A program made the position numbers and the translations under genes. The notes under the pieces are model-generated. The model made no database searches, was not told where the DNA came from, and worked only from the letters and a program-made list of their open reading frames with translations. Positions 15,904-22,810 of a stretch of 35,691 nucleotides of DNA are shown in pieces (the stretch's first letter is position 1; each line of letters opens with the position of its first letter). The DNA comes from an uncultured Eggerthellaceae bacterium (lineage in GTDB: Bacteria; Actinomycetota; Coriobacteriia; Coriobacteriales; Eggerthellaceae), in the NCBI GenBank assembly GCA_947565915.1, contig CANOHY010000021.1, forward strand, positions 1 to 35,691, read 5' to 3'.

Positions 15904-17256
15904 ATGAAGCTATCAAAGAGCCAGATCAAGGAGATGTCGGAGTCGTTCGCGAAGGCCAAAACGCAGCATGTTGCGCAGAGGGCCGTGATGAAGAATGGCA
16001 TCTTGGCATCGGCCGAGGACGTCGATGTGCTGGAGAACCTATCGCCCGCCAACTTCGCGTTCACCATCGACCTCGACAGCGAGGCGGTTGCGAACCAAAA
16101 GATGTCGGGCAGGTGCTGGATGTTCGCATGCCTGAACACGCTGCGCTTCCATATCGAGAAGGAGCTCGACCTGCCGAAAGGAACCTTCGAACTGTCGCAA
16201 GCGCACCTTGCCTTCTACAGCAAGTTGGAGCGTGCAGCATGGTTCATGGAGCACATCGTGAAGACGGCCGACAAGAGCCTGGACGACCGCGAGGTCAACT
16301 GGCTCATCAGCGCACCGATGCAAGACGGAGGCGACTGGGACATGATCTGCGCGCTGGTGAAGAAGTATGGCGTGATGCCCCATCAGGCCATGGCCGAGAC
16401 GCATTGCACGAACGATACGGCAGAGCTGAACACGGTGCTCTCCAACTTGCTGCGTCAGGACGCCATCGAGCTTCGCACCATGGCGCGCGAGGGCAAGGAC
16501 ACCACCAGCAGGCAGCTCGAGATGCTGAATGACGTGTATCGCATCTTGGCCACCTGCTTCGGCGAGCCGCCCGAAAAGTTCGATTTCCAGTACACGGATT
16601 CGAAGGGCAAGTACCATGCCGACTTCGGGATTACGCCGCTCGAGTTCTACAAGAAGTACGTGAATATCGACCTCGACGACTACATCGGCGTGATCAACGT
16701 GCCTGGCGCAGTTCGCCCATACAATCGCATGTACGCCATCGAGGATTCCGATCAGATCCCCGAGCGCGAGAACCTGTACCTGAACGTGCCCATGCCTGAT
16801 TTGAAGGAGCTGGTGATCAAGCAGTTGAAGGCGGGCGAGCCCGTCTGGTTCGGCTCCGACGTGCTGCAGCATTGCGACCGCAACGCCGGTGTGATGGCCA
16901 AGAATCTCTTCGACCTCGATGCGCTGTTCGGCATCGAGATGCACATGGACAAGGAGCAGCGCTACGACATGAAGGATAGCCTGCCCACGCACGCCATGGT
17001 GATTGCCGGCGTGGACCTGGATGCCGACGGCAAGCCCTCCAAGTGGAAGATCGAGAACTCGTGGGGTACCGAGAACCACGGGCAGAAGACCGGCAACAAC
17101 GGTTACTTCGTTTGCGACGATTGGTGGTTCGACAACTTCGTGTACGAGGTTGCCATCCGCAAGGATCTGATGAGCGCCGAGCAGCAGGCAGCGCTTGGGA
17201 CCGAGCCCATCGTATGGCCCTTCTGGAACAGCTTCAACCCCGTGCAGCATGCTTAG
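15904..17256 (+). CDS. pepC: Aminopeptidase C / bleomycin hydrolase family cysteine peptidase (C1B)
   Basis: A 450-residue papain-fold cytoplasmic aminopeptidase. The catalytic triad can be read as Cys71 in SGRCWMFA, His363 in PTHAMVIAG and Asn385 in ENSWGTE. Length and motif spacing agree with PepC, which forms a hexamer and releases N-terminal residues from a wide range of peptides. In bleomycin hydrolase the C-terminal residues enter the active site; here the tail ends NSFNPVQHA. The canonical motif is more often TGRCWLF, so Ser69 is a mild variant. The ATG has TAGGAG upstream with a 51-nt gap after the C45-like gene, consistent with cotranscription. A hairpin at 17328-17358 lies downstream before the convergent brnQ. 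Confidence 0.93.
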   Translation: MKLSKSQIKEMSESFAKAKTQHVAQRAVMKNGILASAEDVDVLENLSPANFAFTIDLDSEAVANQKMSGRCWMFACLNTLRFHIEKELDLPKGTFELSQAHLAFYSKLERAAWFMEHIVKTADKSLDDREVNWLISAPMQDGGDWDMICALVKKYGVMPHQAMAETHCTNDTAELNTVLSNLLRQDAIELRTMAREGKDTTSRQLEMLNDVYRILATCFGEPPEKFDFQYTDSKGKYHADFGITPLEFYKKYVNIDLDDYIGVINVPGAVRPYNRMYAIEDSDQIPERENLYLNVPMPDLKELVIKQLKAGEPVWFGSDVLQHCDRNAGVMAKNLFDLDALFGIEMHMDKEQRYDMKDSLPTHAMVIAGVDLDADGKPSKWKIENSWGTENHGQKTGNNGYFVCDDWWFDNFVYEVAIRKDLMSAEQQAALGTEPIVWPFWNSFNPVQHA

Positions 17257-17327
17257 CGGCTTCAAGGGCAGGTAGATTAGCGACCTGACGTGCCAGAGAG
17301 CGCTCTTGATTCGGGAGTCTGGTCGAG

Positions 17328-17358
17328 AAGGCGGTGCAGCTCATGGCTGTGCCGCCTT
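17328..17358. terminator. Bidirectional terminator-like hairpin between pepC and brnQ
   Basis: Left arm AAGGCGGTGCAGC (17328-17340) and right arm GCTGTGCCGCCTT (17346-17358) pair over 13 positions with two G-T wobbles and a 5-nt loop. It lies in the 183-nt gap between convergent genes. There is only a weak pyrimidine-rich follow-on, no true T-run, so termination is likely but not proven. Confidence 0.5.
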
Positions 17359-17439
17359 CCTTGCGCTTTGGGGTTGGGGATGTCGCTCGCAGGGATTGCT
17401 ACAGCATGCCCTGCCCACGATAAGGCCAAGCGCTCCGCG

Positions 17440-18732
17440 TCAGATCCGTTTGCGCTCAACAGCCCAGCCAATCAAGCCGCCTAGCACGGCGAAGACGATC
17501 CAGCCGAGACCCATCGAATAGAATGGCAGCCAATTGAGAGGCAACGCCGTCAGCATGCCTGCATCGGATAGGCTCAGCACCACGGCCGCCACGAATGCGC
17601 CGATCGCAGCACCTTGGTAGATGCGCTTTCTCTTGATGTGCCGATGGAACATCAAGAGCACCACCACGGTGATGAATGGGGGATACACGATTGCCAGCAC
17701 GGGATCGGCGAATCGGATGATGGCATCCAGCCCGATATCGCAGATCAGTGCGCCGATGACGCAATCGGCAATGAGCAGCGCGTTGTAAGAGATGCGGTTT
17801 TCCAGCAGTTCGTTGAAGAAATCGGCTGCAGAGCTCACCAGCGCCACAGCCGTGGTCACGCAGGCGAGAAGCACGATGATGCTCAGCAACACCATGCCCA
17901 CGTTGCCGAGAAGCGCCTTCACGATGCTCACCAGCAACGCCGCTTGCGACAGGTTGCTTCCCAGCTCGAGCGATGTGGCGCCCAGATACGTCAGGCCGCC
18001 GTACACGATGGCAAGCATCGCCACAGCGCAGATGCTGGCCGATGCCAGCAGCTTGAGTCGCTGCGGGCCTTCAGGGCGCTTGCTCACGATGGCGGAGTCC
18101 AGGATGATGAGCGAGAACGCCGCTGCGCCGAGCACGTCCATGGTTTGGTAGCCTGCGCGCACGCCCTCTTGGAACACCGTGCTGGAAAGTGGCGCTTCGA
18201 TTGGTCCGATGGGGTGGACGATGCCGGCAACGATGAGCACCACGATGCAGATCACCAGCGTGGGCGTGAAGAATTTGCCGATGATGTCCACCACGCGCGA
18301 CTTACGGCAAGCCAGCAAGTACACCACGACGAAAAATGCGATGGAGAACGGAGCGAGCAGCCCTTGCGCTGAATCGCCTAAGTAGGGCGCCACCGAGAGC
18401 TCGAAGGTGGTAGCTGCGGTGCGGGGCATGGCGAACAGCACGCAAAGGCACAGGATGGCTGCGGTGCCCAAGATAGTGCCACCGACTCTCCCGAGCACGC
18501 GGTTGAAGGCATGCTGCGGGCCGCCTACCGCATTCACGGCATACACCCCCACGCACGACAGCACGGCGTCGGCTATCAAGAAGCCGATGAACCCCCATGG
18601 CCACAGCTGCCCGCTTTGCTGGCCCAGCGTGGGAGGGAAGATGAGGTTGCCGGCTCCGAAGAACATCGCGAACAGGGCGAAGCCGACAATCACCGAATCC
18701 TTGCCTAGCGACCTTGTGCCCTGTGCGTCCAT
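17440..18732 (-). CDS. brnQ: Branched-chain amino acid carrier BrnQ (LIVCS family)
   Basis: A 430-residue, about 12-segment carrier that imports Leu, Ile and Val coupled to Na+ or H+. The N-terminal VGFALFAMFFGAGNLIFPP block is diagnostic of the family, followed by a GFLIADAVLSCVGV segment; length is normal. The ATG at 18732 is the only sensible start, just before the first membrane segment, although the ribosome site is poor (GAAACGAG). A TACAAT -10-like hexamer occurs about 36 nt upstream. It lies 117 nt after the oxidoreductase gene on the same strand and converges on pepC. With the peptidases it fits an amino-acid-fermenting lifestyle in which branched-chain amino acids are taken up or recycled. 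Confidence 0.95.
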   Translation of the reverse strand: MDAQGTRSLGKDSVIVGFALFAMFFGAGNLIFPPTLGQQSGQLWPWGFIGFLIADAVLSCVGVYAVNAVGGPQHAFNRVLGRVGGTILGTAAILCLCVLFAMPRTAATTFELSVAPYLGDSAQGLLAPFSIAFFVVVYLLACRKSRVVDIIGKFFTPTLVICIVVLIVAGIVHPIGPIEAPLSSTVFQEGVRAGYQTMDVLGAAAFSLIILDSAIVSKRPEGPQRLKLLASASICAVAMLAIVYGGLTYLGATSLELGSNLSQAALLVSIVKALLGNVGMVLLSIIVLLACVTTAVALVSSAADFFNELLENRISYNALLIADCVIGALICDIGLDAIIRFADPVLAIVYPPFITVVVLLMFHRHIKRKRIYQGAAIGAFVAAVVLSLSDAGMLTALPLNWLPFYSMGLGWIVFAVLGGLIGWAVERKRI

Positions 18733-18767
18733 GATACTCGTTTCAGTTGCCTGTTTCGCGTAGCATC

Positions 18768-18773
18768 ATTGTA
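18768..18773 (-). promoter_or_regulatory. Possible -10 element of brnQ (TACAAT)
   Basis: Minus-strand TACAAT lies about 36 nt before the brnQ ATG. No good -35 sits at 16-18 bp. A TCGCTT/AAGCGA stem (18784-18802) lies just upstream of it. Confidence 0.3.
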
Positions 18774-18849
18774 TCGGGCACCCTCGCTTGCATTGGAAGC
18801 GATGCGGTGGGGGAATAGATACCGTTACCTTGGAGCAATGGCAGGTGAG

Positions 18850-19413
18850 CTATGCTTTCAGCTTAGCAATGGCTGCGCACGCCTTATCCATCTGCGCTTT
18901 CACGTCGATGCCTACCACGTCCAGGTTCTCGGCTGCCACGAAGCGCGTTTTGGGGATGCCGAACATGCGAGCGATGCCGCACAGGTACTCGTAGCCCAGG
19001 TTAGCTCCAGCCACGCTGCCCCCGCAGGTGGTAATGTAGGTTAGGCAGCTTGCCTTGCACAGGCCCTTGCACTGGGATTGCTCGGTGTAGTGGAACGTGA
19101 TGTCGCATACGCTCACATGCTCGATGTAAGCTTTCAGCGCTGCAGGAAACGAGAGGTCCCAATAGGGTGCTCCGATCACGATGTCGTCGGCTGCAGCGAA
19201 TTGTTTCGATAAGTCAAAGATGGGGTCGTCGAATTGTCCTTGGGCTTCTAGGTCGGCGCGGCGTTTCACCTCGTCGCCGTAGAACGGCTGCGGGCGAAGT
19301 TGCGCCAGGTTCACTTCCTGTACGTCGCTTATGCCCTTCAAGTACTCGCGGCAGAGCTCGAGGGTGCGCGATTCGTCTCCGCGCAGGCAAGCGTTCACGA
19401 ACAAGGTTGCCAT
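18850..19413 (-). CDS. Flavodoxin-fold NAD(P)H-dependent oxidoreductase
   Basis: A 187-residue protein of the flavodoxin-like NAD(P)H oxidoreductase group (azoreductase/NQO/MdaB-type), which reduces quinones, azo compounds or flavins with NAD(P)H. Visible landmarks are the N-terminal strand ATLFVNACLRGDESRT (phosphate-binding loop for FMN), the GAPYWDLSFPAALKAYIEHV segment (flavin-binding GxPxYxxxxPaxLKxxiD motif of the family), and TCGGSVAGANLGYEYL near 132-147. Several cysteines (SQCKGLCKASC) cluster in the middle, which is unusual for the family and could be redox sensitive. The ATG has a strong GAGGAGG ribosome site. On the minus strand a TATACT hexamer (19456 down to 19451) is a possible -10. 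Divergent from the esterase gene, upstream of brnQ. Confidence 0.85.
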   Translation of the reverse strand: MATLFVNACLRGDESRTLELCREYLKGISDVQEVNLAQLRPQPFYGDEVKRRADLEAQGQFDDPIFDLSKQFAAADDIVIGAPYWDLSFPAALKAYIEHVSVCDITFHYTEQSQCKGLCKASCLTYITTCGGSVAGANLGYEYLCGIARMFGIPKTRFVAAENLDVVGIDVKAQMDKACAAIAKLKA

Positions 19414-19630
19414 GCTTCCTCCTCATGCGTGTGGTCGTGGTTCTTGTGCAAGTATAGGCAATGGACGGTTTGAGCAGTGCCGCCTCTAGAGCGATTGGCA
19501 ATTTCGCAACAGGTGGGCGGCCTTCATCGCTGAAACGCTATGATGGGTCCACGAAGATTTCGATGCGAAGCGAGCGCACGGGCCCAGGGTGGCGAGGGCC
19601 GGTTGCGTTTGGCAGGAGAGGGGAGGAGCC

Positions 19631-20647
19631 ATGCCCTTGAGCAAGGCAGCGCAAGCAGCGCTGGCTGCCATTACTCGCATGCAGCCGGATATCCGCGAGA
19701 GCTACTTGGACCAACGGGCAGCCGAGGATGCCAGCGCGAAGCTGGCCATTGCAAGCCCTCGCTGCCGCATCGACGACATGACGGCCACCGCCATGGACGG
19801 CTACCAGATTCCCTTGCGGGTATTCACGCCGCTCGACATCGACTTCTCGCTGAAGGCGGGCTTGCATGTGAGCGACGACTGCCGTGGAACCATCTTGTTC
19901 TTCCATGGGGGCGGCTGGGCCAACGGCGATGTTGGCTTCTACACCGATTCCTGCATGCGCACGGCCTTGCGCCTCGAGCGGCGCGTGGTGTCGGTGGACT
20001 ACCGGCGCTCGCCCGAGCATCCCTTCCCGGCTGCGCCAGAGGACTGCTACGAGGTGGCTCGCCAACTGCATGCGGGCATGCTGCTTCCTGATGTGGATCC
20101 CGAGCACATCGTGCTGTTCGGCGACTCTGCGGGCGGTAACCTAGCGGCTGTAGTGTCGCTCATGGCGCGTGACCGCGGCGAGTTTCGCGTGCGCACGCAA
20201 ATGCTGCTCTATCCTTTGACCTATAACGACCATAGCGAGACCACCCCGTTCGATTCCGTGCGCGAGAACGGCGAGGACTATCTGCTGACGCGCCGCGACC
20301 TCGAGGGCTACATCGACATGTACATCCGCAACCCGGCTGATCGCAACAGCCCTTACTTCGCGCCGTTGCTGGCGTCGTCGCTTGTGGGCATGCCACGCAC
20401 CTTGGTGATGACCGCCGAGTATTGTCCCCTTCGCGACGAGGGCGAAGTATACGCCGCCCAGCTGGCGCATGATGGCAATGAGGTGAGCTGCTATCGCATC
20501 TTGGATGCCGTGCATGGTTATTTCCTATACCCCTCGGTGCTCAGCTTGGTGCGCGATACCTATCGCATAATGAAGCATTTCCTCGACGGCGACGAGTTGG
20601 CTCAGAAAGGCGCGCCTGCATGGCTCGGCCTGATTGGTACAGACTAG
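19631..20647 (+). CDS. Alpha/beta-hydrolase esterase (hormone-sensitive-lipase type)
   Basis: A 338-residue esterase/deacetylase-like enzyme. The oxyanion-hole motif HGGGW is at 92-96 and the nucleophile elbow GDSAGG at 164-169 (Ser166), both typical of the HSL (family IV) group. A late Asp in YCPLRDEG and His in VHGYFLYP would complete the triad. No signal peptide is seen. The ATG at 19631 has GGGAGGAG immediately upstream; an in-frame start 42 nt earlier lacks a site. The 3' end overlaps the acyltransferase start by 28 nt, and the next gene is overlapped too, so the three are translated together. An esterase paired with an acyltransferase may edit or release the acyl product; this is inference. 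Confidence 0.88.
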   Translation: MPLSKAAQAALAAITRMQPDIRESYLDQRAAEDASAKLAIASPRCRIDDMTATAMDGYQIPLRVFTPLDIDFSLKAGLHVSDDCRGTILFFHGGGWANGDVGFYTDSCMRTALRLERRVVSVDYRRSPEHPFPAAPEDCYEVARQLHAGMLLPDVDPEHIVLFGDSAGGNLAAVVSLMARDRGEFRVRTQMLLYPLTYNDHSETTPFDSVRENGEDYLLTRRDLEGYIDMYIRNPADRNSPYFAPLLASSLVGMPRTLVMTAEYCPLRDEGEVYAAQLAHDGNEVSCYRILDAVHGYFLYPSVLSLVRDTYRIMKHFLDGDELAQKGAPAWLGLIGTD

Positions 20648-22053
20648 ACAACATCGGCCGTTTCTATTCTGCGCAAGCAGGACATCAGGGTCAAACGGTG
20701 TTCCGCTTCTCTGCGGACATGGCGGCCGAAGTGAATCCCTTTGCCCTGCAAGTGGCCCTGAACCGCACGGTGGCGCGGTACCCCGGCTTCAATGTGAGCC
20801 TGCGCACGGGCATGTTCTGGCATTATCTCGAGCCATCGGGCATCGTTCCCAAGGTGCACGAGGAGAACCTGCCCATCTGCTTTCCCTTGCATGCGGGGCC
20901 GCATAGCCTGCTGTTTCGCGTGAGCTTTTTCCGCACGCGCATCAACCTGGAGGTGTCGCACATCATAGCCGATGGGCGCGGTGCCAAGCGCTTCTTCCAG
21001 GAGTTGCTGCGTTTTTATGTGGGCGAGCTGGAGGGAAGGGATGGCCAAGAAGCTGCCTGGAATCCCGAACCTACCGATACTATCGCCGATCGCACCGAGG
21101 ACAGCTTCCGGCGACACTACGACCCCGATGCTGCTGAGTCGGCGCCTGCGCAACGCGCTTACAAGCTTCCAGGCGCGCGAAACCGGCTCGATCCGCTGTA
21201 CATGGAGTATCACTTGCCAGCGAGTCAGGTGGTAGATTGGGCGCATAGCCTGGATGTGAGCGTGACGGCTCTGGTGATAGCTGCCATCATATGCGCCATA
21301 CGGGCAACCATGTCACCGGGCAAGCACGACTGTCCCATTCGCATGGACGTACCGGTGGACCTGCGACAGTTCTTCGATTCCACTACCATGCGCAACTTCT
21401 TCGGATTAGCTTTCGTGAGCTACCTTCCCGGCCAGCATGACGAGCCTTTCGAAGCTGTGGCTGCCGAGGTGCAGCGGCAGATTCTGGCCACATGCACGGC
21501 TGATGCCATAAAGGGACGCATGAATCGCATGGTGTCGCTTGAGCGCAATCCGCTTTTGCGCTGGGCACCCGTGTTCCTGAAGGACGCGGGGCTCGAGGGC
21601 ATCACGCGGCTGTCTGCCTTGGAGGTCACTACCAGCGTGTCCAGCTTGGGACGCATACGGCTTGCTGCGGAAGTGGAGCCACACGTGCGCTCCATAAGCC
21701 TGCTCACTGCATCTACCGGTTTGAACTTCACCATCTGCACCTTTGGCGATGATCTTTGCATCGGTATTTCCACCACTTTGGTTAGGCCCGATGCCGTGCG
21801 CCACTTGTGCCGATTGTTCTCTGCGCGCGGAATCCACGGCACTATCGACAGCAACCTGGATGCTCGCGGCGTCGTGCGTCGTTTGCGAGAGGCACGCTTC
21901 GATGGCGGCTTGCGCGACGTGCGCGATGATGCTGCTTCGCGATTCATGGTTGGCGGATCATCCGCAGTCAAGGAAGCGAGCGAGCCTTTGGCGAACGATT
22001 CATCGGGGCATGGCTGCGCGGAGAGGGGCGATCTGCATGCAGAGCTGTCCTGA
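20620..22053 (+). CDS. Condensation-fold acyltransferase (alcohol acetyltransferase-like)
   Basis: A 477-residue member of the chloramphenicol acetyltransferase/condensation superfamily, nearest to alcohol acetyltransferase-like proteins. The catalytic HxxxDG signature is intact as HIIADG (His114 to Gly119), after an N-terminal half with the RFSADMAAEVNPFALQVAL helix and before a C-terminal half carrying SVSSLGRIRL, the segment where these enzymes close their channel. It should transfer an acyl group to a hydroxyl or amine. The substrate is unknown, and there is no carrier-protein or adenylation gene nearby, so a free-standing CoA- or lipid-dependent enzyme is more likely than a peptide synthetase part. 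The start overlaps the esterase by 28 nt, and the stop overlaps the zinc-ribbon gene by 17 nt. Confidence 0.8.
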   Translation: MARPDWYRLDNIGRFYSAQAGHQGQTVFRFSADMAAEVNPFALQVALNRTVARYPGFNVSLRTGMFWHYLEPSGIVPKVHEENLPICFPLHAGPHSLLFRVSFFRTRINLEVSHIIADGRGAKRFFQELLRFYVGELEGRDGQEAAWNPEPTDTIADRTEDSFRRHYDPDAAESAPAQRAYKLPGARNRLDPLYMEYHLPASQVVDWAHSLDVSVTALVIAAIICAIRATMSPGKHDCPIRMDVPVDLRQFFDSTTMRNFFGLAFVSYLPGQHDEPFEAVAAEVQRQILATCTADAIKGRMNRMVSLERNPLLRWAPVFLKDAGLEGITRLSALEVTTSVSSLGRIRLAAEVEPHVRSISLLTASTGLNFTICTFGDDLCIGISTTLVRPDAVRHLCRLFSARGIHGTIDSNLDARGVVRRLREARFDGGLRDVRDDAASRFMVGGSSAVKEASEPLANDSSGHGCAERGDLHAELS

Positions 22054-22693
22054 TTGCAAGGTGGGGTTCACGGGAGACCTGCGTCGATGCCCGCTCTGCG
22101 GAGCGTCGTTGGAAGGCTCGCCGACCCCCGAGGCCTTTCCCGTGCGCAAGGCTCAAGCGCCGCGCAAGGCAGCGCGTCGCGCGCTTTGGGCGATCACCTT
22201 GATTTGCATGGTTTGCGCGGTCGCAGCGGGATGGATGATGGGGTCTTCGCCGTGGCCCGTGGCATTTACGTGCGTTGCGCTGCTGGTGAACTATTTGTTC
22301 CTTCGAAACGTGGTGGTGCATCGCCCCGATACCCTGCGCGTAACTGAGCGCTGGTTCCTGGCAATCATAGCCATTGCCGTGCTGTGGTGGCTGGCTACGG
22401 GAGTGCCGTGGTTGGCGTCTCTGGTGATTCCTTTCATCTGCTTGGTTGCATTGGTCGCCAACACCGTGCTTGTTGCCGCCCTGCGCGATACCTTCGTGCA
22501 AGGCTATGCAAAGTACCTGCTCTACGACGTGGTGCTCGGTTTCGTGCCTTTGGTTCTGGCTTTGGCGGGATGGGTGAGTTGGCCGTGGCTCTGCTATGCG
22601 AGCGCCATCGCCGCAGGCTTGCTTGCCATCACGTTGCTTTTGCTCGCGCGTCGGCAACTGGCAGCCGAAGTGCGCAAGCTGCTCACTGCTTGA
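22037..22693 (+). CDS. Zinc-ribbon membrane protein (DUF6320-like)
   Basis: A 218-residue protein with an N-terminal zinc ribbon (CPDC at 4-7 and CPLC at 18-21) followed by a Lys/Arg-rich linker and about six hydrophobic segments (from ALWAITLICMV to the end). The function is unknown; I believe it corresponds to the DUF6320 family, which is often found next to alcohol acetyltransferase-like proteins, but that is from memory. The ATG at 22037 is supported by a GAGAGGGG site and by starting just before the zinc ribbon; it overlaps the acyltransferase end by 17 nt. The ribbon would face the cytoplasm, a natural dock for the soluble acyltransferase at the membrane. Confidence 0.78.
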   Translation: MQSCPDCKVGFTGDLRRCPLCGASLEGSPTPEAFPVRKAQAPRKAARRALWAITLICMVCAVAAGWMMGSSPWPVAFTCVALLVNYLFLRNVVVHRPDTLRVTERWFLAIIAIAVLWWLATGVPWLASLVIPFICLVALVANTVLVAALRDTFVQGYAKYLLYDVVLGFVPLVLALAGWVSWPWLCYASAIAAGLLAITLLLLARRQLAAEVRKLLTA

Positions 22694-22717
22694 GTCTTCC
22701 GAAAAAGGCGATAGATT
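22690..22717 (+). promoter_or_regulatory. Possible promoter of helD
   Basis: TTGAGT (22690-22695) and TAGATT (22712-22717) are separated by 16 bp within the 117-nt gap before helD. A second weak pair, TTCATT/TAAGAT at 16 bp, lies at 22722-22749. The sequence cannot choose between them. Confidence 0.35.
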
Positions 22718-22810
22718 CCCTTTCATTCGGCACATCGAAGGTGTAAGATGTTGCGTTCCGCTGCAAGCCAGCTAATCTGCGTCGAACTCCGATGAAGGGA
22801 GAGCGATCCC

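Noticed and set aside
16039..17265. A 408-codon minus-strand frame across the aminopeptidase gene
   Set aside because: The plus strand carries an intact C1B triad; the opposite frame reads as His/Val/Leu-rich antisense with no family features.
17290..17484. A 64-codon plus-strand frame after the aminopeptidase gene
   Set aside because: It overlaps the hairpin and the end of brnQ; the pattern is not protein-like.
20620..22053. Non-ribosomal peptide synthetase condensation domain
   Set aside because: The HxxxDG motif fits, but there are no adenylation or carrier domains nearby; a free-standing alcohol acetyltransferase-like enzyme is the simpler reading.
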